In this document: piece after piece, positions 38,230 through 46,836 of the stretch
Layout: every line of letters starts with the position of its first letter
How positions within the stretch are numbered: position 1 is the first letter of the stretch
Source: an uncultured bacterium
Lineage (GTDB): Bacteria; Cyanobacteriota; Vampirovibrionia; Gastranaerophilales; Gastranaerophilaceae
DNA: 64,000 nt
Reading direction: 5' to 3'
NCBI GenBank assembly: GCA_949296425.1
Contig: CASFPN010000042.1
Span: forward strand, 16,567-80,566
Notes under the pieces: model-generated
What the model was told of the DNA's origin: nothing
The model's database searches: none
What the model saw: only the letters and a program-made list of their open reading frames with translations
Position numbers and translations under genes: made by a program

Positions 38230-40806
38230 TTATGGTTTTACTATTGATAAAACATAGTTATTATTAAAATATTTATTTGCAACTTCTATTATATCTGATT
38301 CAGTTACGGAATTTATTAATTTTATGTATTCCTCGTCAAATTCATAGCCTCTGCCGGTTGTTTCAAACCAGCCGATAGTTGTTGCTTTATCAAGGTTTGT
38401 TTCCTGAGAAATTATGAAGTTGCCAAGAAGTTTATCTTTAGCTTCCTGTAGTTCTTTTGAACCTACAAATTCCGTTTTTAGCCTAAAAACTTCTTCTTTG
38501 AGTCTTTTTGTCGCATAATCAAGATTTTGGGGATTTGTACCGATGTAAACAATAAATGAACCTTTCAAAATATTCGGTGCATACTGAGATCCAAGCTGGT
38601 ATGCAAGTCCGTCTTTATCTCTGAGATTTTTAAACAGACGTGAACTCATTCCCGAACCCAGTAAGGAATCTATTACTTCAAGAGTAGCGTATTCTTTTTT
38701 GTCTAAAAGTCCTGGAGTCTGCCAACCCATAAAAATCCAATCGGTTTTAAGGTCTTTTATGGAAGTCGAAACTTTTTTCCCTTCTTTTAATGAAGGTATT
38801 GAATATTTTGAATAATCAAACTTTTCACCTTTTGTGGTATTAAAGATTTTTGTAAATTCGTTAATGGTTGTGTCTTTGTCTATGTTGCCGTTTATTGAGA
38901 TTACAACATTTTTAGGGTAGAAGGCTTTTTGATAATAGCTTCTTACGTCATCAAACTGTATTTGCGGTAATGTTTTTTCAAGTTTTGAATTTGAGATTGA
39001 ATACGGTGTATTTTCGAATATGTAGTTTTTATAATTGTCTATAGCAATATTAAGCGGTATATCTTTACTTTTTTTGATCGCATTAAGTTTATCTGTTCTT
39101 GATTTTTCTATTTCATAATCGTCAAGTGTTGCATTATTTATGACTTCGTTTAACAATTCAAGTGTTTTTCCGTATTCGTTTTTAGTTGTCAAAACTGTTA
39201 TCATAAAGCTGTCAGCTTTCACTGAAGGTACGATTTTTATACCGTTGTCTTCAAGTGTTTTGGCAAAGTCAAGTGAGGAATATTTTTTTGTACCTTTAGT
39301 GAGTACGGAAGCGGTTAAATCTGCAGTCCCGGGAATTGTTTCAACAAATTCTCCTCCCTTTGAAAATATTGAAATTGCAATAATATCATTTGCCTGATTC
39401 GGAGTAATTAATAAGGTTGCGCCGTTTGCAAGTTCGTATTTTTGAGTCGTTTTATTTTCACTGATTAATTTTGCAGGATAATCTTTTACGGTTGTATTTG
39501 AGACTTTGACTTCTTTGCATGTGTTTGGCAGTAAAATTGAAACCGCGCTTTTATTTTTACCTAAATATTTATTTGCTGCATGTTTAACATCATCTGCTGT
39601 GACATTTTTAATATTGTTGACATAAGAGTCATAATACTTTATATCATCGGTCGTGACGTATGTGTAACCTATTTCACCAGCAATATTAGAGATTGATTCT
39701 CTTGCATAATATGTGTCTCTTTCTATAATGTTTTTTGCAAGTTTTAATTGTTCCTGAGTAACGCCGTTCTTTTGAATATTTTTTATCTCATCAAAAATAG
39801 TTTGTTCAAGTTTTGAACATTTATCAGGCAGAAACGTTGCAGATATATAGAAAATTCCGTCATCTTTAAAACCTGCATTTGAGGCGCTTATTGTTGATGC
39901 CAGTTGTTTTTGTTCTTTTATTGTACGGTAAAAAACCGATGAACGGCCGTCACCAAGAATTGTTGCAAGAACGTCAAGTGCGTATGAATCTTTGGCATCA
40001 ACCTCCGTTCCGCGGAAGCCTATAAGCATATAGCCGGTCTGCGTATCGGAATATGCAATATTTCTGGCCTGTGAGGTCAAGATTTTTTCTTTCGGATAAG
40101 AATTTTTGGCAGTTTTTTTGTATTGACAATTAAAGTTTTGTTTTACTTTTTCAAGAGCTGATGCGGAATCAACATCTCCGACAATAACGGTAATCATATT
40201 TGAAGGTGAATAGTATTGATTGTAATAATCAAGTATTTGATCTCTGTGAATTGTGCTTATTATATCGGCTTTTCCTATAACTTTTCTTTTATAAGGATGC
40301 TGTGTGTAAAGCATATTGATAAGGTTGTCATAAACCATGGTGTTGGGTGAATTTGCATCCTTCATAATTTCTTCAATTACGACTTTTCTTTCTTTTTCAA
40401 GTTCTTTTCTTGGAATAAGGGGGTGAAGCAGCATATCTGCATGCATGTCCATAGCTAAATTAAAGTCTTTGGAGGGAATTGTGATGTAATAGTGAGTAAA
40501 ATCTTTGCTTGTAGCGGCGTTTGTAACAGCTCCTTTGGTTTCAAGAATTCTGTCAAACTCTCCCGGTGCATGATTTGTTGTCCCTTTGAAAAATAAGTGT
40601 TCAAGAAAATGAGAAACACCGTTATTCCTGTCATTTTCATTTATCGAACCTGTTTTAATCCAGGTGTCTATTGTTACAATAGGATTTGTTTTTACCTCTT
40701 TTATCACAACAGTCTGTCCGTTATCGAGTTTGTAAACGTTTAAATCGACAGCAAAAGAGCAATTTGCAATTAAAAGCATTGCTAATGTAATTATAAATTT
40801 CTTCAT
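38230..40806 (-). CDS. Secreted M16-family (pitrilysin-type) zinc protease
   Basis: The 858-residue protein has a signal peptide (about 1-19) and two M16 modules in one chain. The first carries the inverted zinc motif H66-F-L-E-H70 and the distal glutamate region ERKVVIEE, so it is catalytic. The second half shows the M16 fold pattern but no HxxEH, as in other two-domain members. It would degrade peptides or small proteins in the periplasm. A short upstream region and a C-terminal TATTTAATAATAACTATG region show no neighbouring operon partner. Confidence 0.93.
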   Translation of the reverse strand: MKKFIITLAMLLIANCSFAVDLNVYKLDNGQTVVIKEVKTNPIVTIDTWIKTGSINENDRNNGVSHFLEHLFFKGTTNHAPGEFDRILETKGAVTNAATSKDFTHYYITIPSKDFNLAMDMHADMLLHPLIPRKELEKERKVVIEEIMKDANSPNTMVYDNLINMLYTQHPYKRKVIGKADIISTIHRDQILDYYNQYYSPSNMITVIVGDVDSASALEKVKQNFNCQYKKTAKNSYPKEKILTSQARNIAYSDTQTGYMLIGFRGTEVDAKDSYALDVLATILGDGRSSVFYRTIKEQKQLASTISASNAGFKDDGIFYISATFLPDKCSKLEQTIFDEIKNIQKNGVTQEQLKLAKNIIERDTYYARESISNIAGEIGYTYVTTDDIKYYDSYVNNIKNVTADDVKHAANKYLGKNKSAVSILLPNTCKEVKVSNTTVKDYPAKLISENKTTQKYELANGATLLITPNQANDIIAISIFSKGGEFVETIPGTADLTASVLTKGTKKYSSLDFAKTLEDNGIKIVPSVKADSFMITVLTTKNEYGKTLELLNEVINNATLDDYEIEKSRTDKLNAIKKSKDIPLNIAIDNYKNYIFENTPYSISNSKLEKTLPQIQFDDVRSYYQKAFYPKNVVISINGNIDKDTTINEFTKIFNTTKGEKFDYSKYSIPSLKEGKKVSTSIKDLKTDWIFMGWQTPGLLDKKEYATLEVIDSLLGSGMSSRLFKNLRDKDGLAYQLGSQYAPNILKGSFIVYIGTNPQNLDYATKRLKEEVFRLKTEFVGSKELQEAKDKLLGNFIISQETNLDKATTIGWFETTGRGYEFDEEYIKLINSVTESDIIEVANKYFNNNYVLSIVKP

Positions 40807-40972
40807 ATTATCCCCTTCTCATTAAACACATTAATTATAAAATCATATTACTATAAATTTTCAAATTAGAAAATAGTATAATTATTTAATATAAAGTTTG
40901 TGAAATTAGACTTCTCATGTTAAGAAATGTAAAAACTATTTACAAATGCCTGAAAGTGGCTTATACTCTCTG

Positions 40973-40992
40973 TATGGTATGGTATGGTATGG
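40973..40992 (+). repeat. Four tandem copies of TATGG
   Basis: TATGG is repeated four times at 40973-40992, about 75 bases upstream of the coiled-coil gene at 41065. A pentanucleotide array in a promoter region can vary in copy number. Confidence 0.85.
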
Positions 40993-41064
40993 TTGGTGTG
41001 TCCATATATCAATAATTTCTCGCTTTTTGTTTTTATAAATATATAAGACATAAGGAGAGAAGAG

Positions 41065-42297
41065 ATGGTTTCTAAAGCCGGGATGTTTAACCTGCGATAC
41101 ACTGTCAGACCAGGCGCACAGTTTGGTACAAAGATAAATTATTCAAATGTTAAGTTTGGTCAGTTGACACTTGATAGAGGAATTTATGCCCAAAGCCATC
41201 AGCGTTCCTCAGGAAATGTTAATGCGTCTGATATTGAAAGAAAATATGGCACTAACGTTTACAATTATTTAAACAATAATATGTCAGCAATGCAGCCGGT
41301 TATAGACAGTATTACAACTCCTGAACTGGAATCAAATGCCGGAGTTACTGCTAATACTTCAAAAACATCTGAAGAAGTTCTTGCATCAGTTCAAAATGCT
41401 TCCACTTACGGCGAGTTATCTGCCGCAAAAACTGAACTGGAAGTTGGCAAAGACAATTTAACAGCTTCGTATAATGATGAAGTTTCTACTTATGTTGACG
41501 AAAATGTTCAGGCAGTATTGTCTGAATTAGGAATTAAAATCCCTACTTTGGATACGATTTCCGGTGAATATGAAGATTATGATGATGATATGAAAAAATT
41601 TGATAATGGTCAAAATGTTTGCCAGGCATCTCAAGATGAATGCAACCAGAAATTACCTGAAATTTCTCAGAAAAAATGCGAAGCTAAATCAAGAGTTGAC
41701 GCATTAAGCGCCTCTGCCTCAAATTTGAAAGAGCAGATAAAGGCTGCAAAAGCAAATAAACAGGATACATCAGCTCTTGAAGCAGAGCTTGCAAAGGTTG
41801 AGGCTGATTTGGAAGAGGCTCAAGCTGATTTAGATAAATATGAATCACAAGAAAAAGCTTTAAATGATGCTATTTCACAATTAGAAGATAAAAAGACATC
41901 TATTGAAAAAGATAAAAAAGATTTAACAAATTATCATGAAGCAGAATCTCAGGTTGTTGATAAAACTTATCAAATTGCAAAAGATGATGATCAAAAGTTA
42001 AATGAACAAATTAGAAAGTTGAAAAATAAACAACGTGAAATAAAGCAAGCAACAAACGATATAAACTCAACAACAACAAATGGAAGCGATGATATAAGAA
42101 ATGAACGTCTTGAAAGATTACAAAAAGAATATGAAAAAATAGCTCTTGACGCTTCTGATATTTTTGTTGATTTAGACGCTCTTGTCGCAGATAATGATGG
42201 AAGCAAGAATGTCAAAAATTCATCAGGCCAGTTTTATAGCATAGAACATTATGATGAAGCCAAGAAAATTTTAGTCGAAGGTGAAACAGATATCTAA
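41065..42297 (+). CDS. Long coiled-coil hypothetical protein
   Basis: The 410-residue protein has a short N-terminal region with aromatic/glycine pairs (AQFGTKINY, VKFGQ) and no signal peptide. A central heptad-rich coiled coil follows (about residues 200-370, rich in Lys, Glu, Asp, Ala and Gln). The family is not recognised. GGAGAGAAGAG precedes the ATG. The upstream TATGG array could influence expression. It overlaps the convergent gene at 42294 by four bases. Confidence 0.75.
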   Translation: MVSKAGMFNLRYTVRPGAQFGTKINYSNVKFGQLTLDRGIYAQSHQRSSGNVNASDIERKYGTNVYNYLNNNMSAMQPVIDSITTPELESNAGVTANTSKTSEEVLASVQNASTYGELSAAKTELEVGKDNLTASYNDEVSTYVDENVQAVLSELGIKIPTLDTISGEYEDYDDDMKKFDNGQNVCQASQDECNQKLPEISQKKCEAKSRVDALSASASNLKEQIKAAKANKQDTSALEAELAKVEADLEEAQADLDKYESQEKALNDAISQLEDKKTSIEKDKKDLTNYHEAESQVVDKTYQIAKDDDQKLNEQIRKLKNKQREIKQATNDINSTTTNGSDDIRNERLERLQKEYEKIALDASDIFVDLDALVADNDGSKNVKNSSGQFYSIEHYDEAKKILVEGETDI

Positions 42298-42593
42298 TGT
42301 TTAAATAATTTTTTTATTATAGGAAAACAAATTGCTAAAGCTCCAAGCCCTAGTGCCACAAAAACGGATTTTGGAGTTTTTTTCTTTGTAATACTCTCGC
42401 TGTTTTTAACTGAAACATAAACATCTTGGTTTATTGCACCAAGCTCTCTTTCCGCTTGAACAGGTGAATAAAGCACAGGTTTGTAATGTCTGTCCGGCGG
42501 ATTTATGATACCGACGTTCAACGGAGGATTTTTCATATTTTGATTTACACTTACACTTCCTGTCATAATTTTATTAAAACAAATCATTTCCAT
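42294..42593 (-). CDS. Small hypothetical protein with C-terminal membrane anchor
   Basis: The protein has about 99 residues if it starts at ATG 42593; in-frame ATGs at 42587 and 42566 are alternatives, and the upstream TTG at 42638 overlaps a likely -35 box and is not used. The body is proline-rich (NPPLNVGIINPPDRHYKP), and the last 25 residues form a hydrophobic helix followed by KKLFKH. Such a tail suggests a tail-anchored protein. The function is unknown. Confidence 0.55.
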   Translation of the reverse strand: MEMICFNKIMTGSVSVNQNMKNPPLNVGIINPPDRHYKPVLYSPVQAERELGAINQDVYVSVKNSESITKKKTPKSVFVALGLGALAICFPIIKKLFKH

Positions 42594-42649
42594 AAATTGC
42601 CTGATATGTATATTTATATTAAGAATAAATATTGACAAAATATAAAATA

Positions 42650-42680
42650 TTTAATAAAATGAGAATTATTATTATTTTTG
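42650..42680 (+). promoter_or_regulatory. Possible Fur/PerR-type operator
   Basis: The AT-rich stretch AAAATGAGAATTATTATTATT at 42656-42676 partly resembles Fur/PerR boxes (TTATAATNATTATAA type) and lies just before the regulator gene. The match is imperfect. Confidence 0.3.
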
Positions 42681-42689
42681 GAAAAGAAT

Positions 42690-43082
42690 ATGAATTATTC
42701 ACGACAAAGAGAAATAATTTTAAAGACACTGAAATCAAATGTTGTTCATCCGACAGCTGAATATCTTTATGCTGTTTTGAAGGAAAGTGAACCTAATATA
42801 AGTTTGGCAACTTTGTACAGAAACTTGAACCAATTGGCAGATAATGATATAATAAAAAAAATTGATGGTCTGGAATTATCTTCGCATTATGATCATAATA
42901 CTCATGAACACTATCATTTTATATGTGACAAATGCAAAAAAGTGTTTGATATAAGTGCGGATGTTGCACCTGATATTGTAAGAAAAACCGAACAAAAGAC
43001 AGGTTTTTTAATAAAAAAACATGATATCGTTTTTAGCGGTTTGTGTGCAGAATGTTTAAAAAAAATAAAAGAAAGTAATTAA
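42690..43082 (+). CDS. Fur/PerR-family metalloregulator
   Basis: The 130-residue winged-helix regulator has an N-terminal DNA-binding domain (TLYRNLNQLADNDII, 41-55) and a metal-binding C-terminal domain with histidine-rich HYDHNTHEHYHF and two structural zinc pairs (C79/C82 and C119/C122). PerR is the likely subtype, because it stands directly before rubredoxin, rubrerythrins and a flavodiiron protein. ATG 42690 has GGAAAAG upstream; TTG 42678 is not needed. It probably represses this operon, including itself. Confidence 0.88.
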   Translation: MNYSRQREIILKTLKSNVVHPTAEYLYAVLKESEPNISLATLYRNLNQLADNDIIKKIDGLELSSHYDHNTHEHYHFICDKCKKVFDISADVAPDIVRKTEQKTGFLIKKHDIVFSGLCAECLKKIKESN

Positions 43083-43103
43083 TAAAAGTAAAGGAGAAAT
43101 TAA

Positions 43104-43241
43104 ATGGAAAAATTTGTTTGTACTGTTTGCGGTTATGTTTACGATCCGGATGAAAATGACGGAGTAAAATTTGAAGATCTGCCTGACGATTATGTTTGTC
43201 CTCTTTGCGGAGTAGGAAAAGATATGTTTGAAAAACAATAA
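43104..43241 (+). CDS. Rubredoxin
   Basis: This 45-residue gene, starting at ATG 43104 with AAGGAG upstream, encodes a typical rubredoxin. A single iron is held by CTVCG (residues 6-10) and CPLCG (32-36), with the conserved YDP region. It is slightly shorter than the usual 52-54 residues because the loop between the pairs is reduced. It would pass electrons to the rubrerythrins and the flavodiiron protein downstream, in oxygen and peroxide reduction. Confidence 0.93.
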   Translation: MEKFVCTVCGYVYDPDENDGVKFEDLPDDYVCPLCGVGKDMFEKQ

Positions 43242-43266
43242 CGAATAAAATCAGAAAGGAAGTTTT

Positions 43267-43809
43267 ATGCCCGATTTAAAAGGAACAAAAACAGAACAAA
43301 ATTTATGGACAGCCTTTGCAGGAGAATCTCAGGCAAGGAATAAGTATACATATTATGCTTCTCAGGCAAAAAAAGAAGGGTTTGTTCAAATAAGCAAAAT
43401 TTTTGAAGAAACCGCAAATAATGAAAAAGAGCATGCAAAAATTTGGTTTAAGGCTCTTCATGGTGATAAAATCCCAGAAACTTTGAAAAATCTGGAAGAT
43501 GCTGCTGACGGAGAACGTTATGAATGGACTGATATGTATGCTCAGTTCGCTAAAGAAGCTAAAGAGGAAGGGTTTGATACACTAAGTGCTTTATTTGAAC
43601 TTGTAGGCAAGATTGAAAAAGAACATGAAGAAAGATACAGAACACTTTTAGAAGCAGTTAAAAACAGTACTGTTTTTGCGAAAAATGAAGTTGTGGTGTG
43701 GGAATGCGCAAATTGCGGACATATTCATACAGGAGAAAAAGCTCCTGAGATTTGTCCTGTTTGCAAGCATCCGCAGGCTTATTTCTTTATGAAGGCTAAG
43801 AATTATTAA
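43267..43809 (+). CDS. rbr: Rubrerythrin
   Basis: Rubrerythrin (180 residues) reduces hydrogen peroxide in anaerobes. The four-helix diiron domain has the ligand pattern intact: AFAGES in helix A, NEKEH in helix B, GERYEW and IEKEH. The C-terminal rubredoxin-like domain has CANCG and CPVC. It is the second gene after the Fur-type regulator, 25 bases beyond rubredoxin. AAAGGAAG precedes the ATG. Confidence 0.95.
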   Translation: MPDLKGTKTEQNLWTAFAGESQARNKYTYYASQAKKEGFVQISKIFEETANNEKEHAKIWFKALHGDKIPETLKNLEDAADGERYEWTDMYAQFAKEAKEEGFDTLSALFELVGKIEKEHEERYRTLLEAVKNSTVFAKNEVVVWECANCGHIHTGEKAPEICPVCKHPQAYFFMKAKNY

Positions 43810-43817
43810 AAATATAG

Positions 43818-43848
43818 AGGCTTTGCCTATGGCAGAGCCTTTTTATTT
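43818..43848 (+). terminator. Hairpin between the two rubrerythrin genes
   Basis: AGGCTTTGCC and GGCAGAGCCT form a ten-base-pair stem followed by TTTTTATTTT. It could separate or attenuate expression of the second rubrerythrin and the flavodiiron protein. Confidence 0.75.
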
Positions 43849-43881
43849 TGTGTTAAACTATTTTTGTAAGGGAGAAGTGTA

Positions 43882-44421
43882 TTGAATTTAAAAGGAACCG
43901 AAACTGAAAATAATTTAAAAAAAGCTTTTGAAATTAATGCTAAGCGCCGTATGGAATATGATATTTATGCATTAATCGCTGAAAAGCAGGGTTTTGCTGA
44001 TGTAAGCCGGCTTCTTACCCGTTTCGCAAACCATGAAAAAGAACATTCAAAACTGTGGTATAAATGGTTAAAATGTGACAGCGGGTGTTTGCCGAGTTTG
44101 CTTGATAGTGCAAGAGATGCTTTGAAAAATGAAAAAGATGAAATAGAAGGCGTTTATGAACAATTTGCAAGAAAGGCTAAAGAAGAAGGGCTTGAACACA
44201 TTGCAGGACTTTTGGAAAATATTGAGGCCATTGAAAAAATTCACTATGACAGAATGCATAAATTAATATTGAAACTTGAGGATAAAGCACAGCCAAATTC
44301 TGATGGAACTTATAACTGGGTTTGCTCAACCTGCGGTGCTGTTTTTGTCCAGAAAGAGGAACCCCAATACTGCCCGCTTTGTTTGAAAGAAGAAGTATTT
44401 TTTTATAAAAAGCCAAATTAA
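43882..44421 (+). CDS. Rubrerythrin-like paralogue lacking one iron ligand
   Basis: The 179-residue protein aligns without gaps to the neighbouring rubrerythrin over the first helices. However, the helix-A glutamate (AFAGE) is replaced by asparagine (AFEIN), removing one diiron ligand. The other ligand motifs (HEKEH, NEKDE, IEKIH) and the rubredoxin-type CSTCG and CPLC pairs remain. The start is TTG 43882 with GGGAGAAG upstream. It may bind a single metal or have a changed role, such as electron transfer. Confidence 0.85.
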   Translation: MNLKGTETENNLKKAFEINAKRRMEYDIYALIAEKQGFADVSRLLTRFANHEKEHSKLWYKWLKCDSGCLPSLLDSARDALKNEKDEIEGVYEQFARKAKEEGLEHIAGLLENIEAIEKIHYDRMHKLILKLEDKAQPNSDGTYNWVCSTCGAVFVQKEEPQYCPLCLKEEVFFYKKPN

Positions 44422-44444
44422 ATAGTAAAGGAGAAACATAAATT

Positions 44445-45629
44445 ATGAAATTTCAGGAAATTAAAAACAATATTTTTTATTGCGGTTTGAATGACTGTGA
44501 CAGGAGGATTTTTGATGAGCTTATTCCTCTTGAACACGGTACAAGTTATAACTCTTACCTGGTTAAAGGTTCGGAAAAAACAGCAATTATTGATACAATG
44601 TATCCCCCGAAAACCAAAGAATATCTTAAAAGATTAACTGAAAATCAAATAGGTAAAATTGATTATATCGTAGCAAACCATGGTGAACAGGATCATTCTG
44701 GTTCTATTCCGGCTTTATTGGAAAAATATCCGAACGCAATTGTTTTGACAAATCCTAAATGTGCTGAAAATATTAAATCAATGCTTCATGTTCCGGATGA
44801 AAAAATCAGAGTTATAGCAGACGGCGAAGAAGTTTCTCTTGGCGATAAAACATTGAAATTTATTTTTGCTCCCGGAGTTCATTGGCCTGATACCATGTTT
44901 ACATATATTAAGGAAGACAATGTAATTTGTACCTGCGACTTTTTAGGTGCTCATTATACATTTTCCGATGTATTTGCCGTTGAAAGTGTAGAACTTGAAA
45001 AGAGTGCAAAGCGTTATTATGCGGAAATTATGATGCCGTTTAGAATGATGTGTAAAAAATATACTCAAATGATTAAAGATATGAAAGTTGATATGGTTTT
45101 GCCAAGCCATGGCCCTGTTTATAAAAATCCTGATTATATTTTGGATTTGTATGCCGACTGGACTTCTGACCTTCCGAAAAATCTTGTTGTGCTCCCTTAT
45201 GTTTCAATGTATGAAAGCACAAAAGATATGATAGATTATCTTTCAGACAGATTAAACGAAAAAGGTATTAAAACATTTAAGTTTGATATTGTTGATGATG
45301 ATCTGGGTGATCTTGCAATGTCTTTAGTAGATGCGGCAACAATTGTTATGGGTACATCAATGGTTCTTGCAGGCCCTCATCCGATGGCTGTTAACGTTGC
45401 TTACCTTGCGGCAGTTTTAAGACCGAAAGCTAAATTCGCATCACTTGTCGGTTCTTATGGTTGGGGCGGTAAATTATTTGATTTAATTGCACAGATTCTT
45501 GCTCCGTTGAAGCTTGATTTGATTGAACCCTTACAGGTAAAAGGCAAACCGGTTGCAGATGATTTTAAAAAATTGGATGTTATGGCAGAAAGTATTTATG
45601 AAAAACATAAATCTATAGGCTTGGTATAA
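44445..45629 (+). CDS. fprA: Flavodiiron protein (oxygen/NO reductase)
   Basis: The 394-residue A-type flavodiiron protein reduces oxygen to water (or NO to N2O) using electrons from rubredoxin. The metallo-beta-lactamase-like domain carries the diiron ligands H79-x-E81-x-D83-H84, then HWPD, CDFLGAHY and SHGP; the C-terminal flavodoxin domain (about 250-394) binds FMN. AAGGAG precedes the ATG. It completes the regulator-rubredoxin-rubrerythrin cluster. Confidence 0.95.
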   Translation: MKFQEIKNNIFYCGLNDCDRRIFDELIPLEHGTSYNSYLVKGSEKTAIIDTMYPPKTKEYLKRLTENQIGKIDYIVANHGEQDHSGSIPALLEKYPNAIVLTNPKCAENIKSMLHVPDEKIRVIADGEEVSLGDKTLKFIFAPGVHWPDTMFTYIKEDNVICTCDFLGAHYTFSDVFAVESVELEKSAKRYYAEIMMPFRMMCKKYTQMIKDMKVDMVLPSHGPVYKNPDYILDLYADWTSDLPKNLVVLPYVSMYESTKDMIDYLSDRLNEKGIKTFKFDIVDDDLGDLAMSLVDAATIVMGTSMVLAGPHPMAVNVAYLAAVLRPKAKFASLVGSYGWGGKLFDLIAQILAPLKLDLIEPLQVKGKPVADDFKKLDVMAESIYEKHKSIGLV

Positions 45630-45695
45630 CTCTAACTTTGCTCCTTTGGAGTGCTTGAAATGCTGTTATAAATTAGTATAACGATTTATTATAAT

Positions 45696-45722
45696 AAAAA
45701 GCGGAATTTAATTCCGCTTTTT
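45696..45722. terminator. Bidirectional terminator
   Basis: AAAAAGCGGAAT and ATTCCGCTTTTT form a near-perfect hairpin between the convergent flavodiiron and prepilin genes; the prepilin stop lies at its edge. Confidence 0.9.
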
Positions 45723-46734
45723 ATTCTTGTTCTTTTGATTCGCCTACTGTATAATCTTCATAAACAAATTTGTCATTACCTGTCAATATATTTTTAAGAC
45801 TTTCCCGTCCTTGATAAGGCTGTGCATTTGGTAAAACTCTTGTTTTAGTGATACCTATTCGGTAGGCATCTTGGCCGAATCTGTTGGGCTTTTTTACGCC
45901 GTTGACATCAATGTAAATATATCCGCACATTGTATTTTCACTTGTAATTACTACAGGATTTTTATCCCCATCATAAACAGGATCTCCATTTTCATCTGTT
46001 TGTTCATAAGAGTTCATTCCATAACAATCAGGGTTATTATACTGCTGAATATATAACATTGCACCGTTATTTAAAATAATAATTGGATAGCTGCCAAGGG
46101 TTGTTTCTGCACCTTGACCTGTTCCTAACGTATAATATTTTGCATATTTAAGTTTATGGTAGGCATTTTGGCATTGTCCGCTGTTTTTACAAACTTTTGA
46201 ACCGTTAAAATATTTTGCGAAAGCCTGTGCTGTTTCATAATTCGTATTATCAGGATTGAAAACAGTCGAAAAATCAATATTGCCATCCGAGTCTTTTTGT
46301 GACATTAAAAGTGCATTGTTAATGTCTGAGTATATTTTCCTGACTCTTACAGCAAGTTCTTTTTCCTGATGTTTTTGAATTAATGTGGGTAAAGTCATAG
46401 CGGCAACCACGCCTATAATCCCGAGTGTGATTAAAACCTCCGCCAGAGTAAATGCGCACTTTTTCAAACGATATGATGTTAAGCGGTAATTATGATAATT
46501 TTGTTTCCTTGAAGCGTTGTGATAATGAATTTTTTCAGCTTCCGACGCTTTTGTGAAGAATAGAGAAGTGGAGGTATAATCCTCTGGCTTCGCATCTTCT
46601 AAATCAATTTTGAGAAGTTTCATATAACAATTATGACATATTTTTATAATTATGTCAAATAAATTGGTGCAAAAGTAAGTCCAGCCTACCTTTTCGGGGG
46701 GGGGGCCAGTTCTCAGCTTCTTAATCTTTTTCAT
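45721..46734 (-). CDS. Type IV pilin-like prepilin, locus 2, poly-C leader in frame
   Basis: From ATG 46734 (AAGAGGAG upstream) a leader MKKIKKLRTGPPPEKVG reads through a C10 tract (46705-46696 on this strand) and continues in frame to the prepilin core CAFTLAEVLITLGIIGVVAAM and a ~240-residue globular part with four or more cysteines and a TMCGYIYIDVNGVKKPN block. In this state the frame is complete (337 residues). An internal ATG at 46623, six bases after a TTGACA-17-CATAAT promoter, gives a shorter 300-residue form with a 55-residue pre-core segment. The first ~110 residues are nearly identical to locus 3. Confidence 0.8.
   Translation of the reverse strand: MKKIKKLRTGPPPEKVGWTYFCTNLFDIIIKICHNCYMKLLKIDLEDAKPEDYTSTSLFFTKASEAEKIHYHNASRKQNYHNYRLTSYRLKKCAFTLAEVLITLGIIGVVAAMTLPTLIQKHQEKELAVRVRKIYSDINNALLMSQKDSDGNIDFSTVFNPDNTNYETAQAFAKYFNGSKVCKNSGQCQNAYHKLKYAKYYTLGTGQGAETTLGSYPIIILNNGAMLYIQQYNNPDCYGMNSYEQTDENGDPVYDGDKNPVVITSENTMCGYIYIDVNGVKKPNRFGQDAYRIGITKTRVLPNAQPYQGRESLKNILTGNDKFVYEDYTVGESKEQE
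46630..46658 (-). promoter_or_regulatory. Internal promoter of prepilin locus 2, likely leaderless
   Basis: TTGACA (46658-46653), 17 bases, CATAAT (46635-46630), then six bases to ATG 46623, all on the minus strand. Near-consensus, with transcription expected at the start codon. Confidence 0.7.
46696..46705 (-). repeat. Homopolymer tract (C10 on coding strand)
   Basis: Ten C on the coding strand between ACTGG and GAAAAGG. The resulting frame is open into the prepilin. Confidence 0.95.
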
Positions 46735-46800
46735 AATAAAACTCCTCTTAATTCTTATAACATTTTTATTATTTATGATATTTTATTTTTTGTCAAGATT

Positions 46801-46830
46801 TAAAAAGGCAGGTATTAAGACCTGCCTTAA
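46801..46830 (-). terminator. Terminator after thrS
   Basis: AAGGCAGGT and ACCTGCCTT (46805-46813, 46820-46828) form a nine-base-pair stem followed on the minus strand by TTTTTA. Confidence 0.85.
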
Positions 46831-46836
46831 CTTTTA

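Larger units (their letters stand above)
46394..46722 (-). repeat. Duplicated 5' cassette of prepilin genes, copy at locus 2
   Basis: Partner of the repeat at 49368-49695, in the same orientation, with thrS between them. The two could recombine or undergo gene conversion. Confidence 0.85.
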
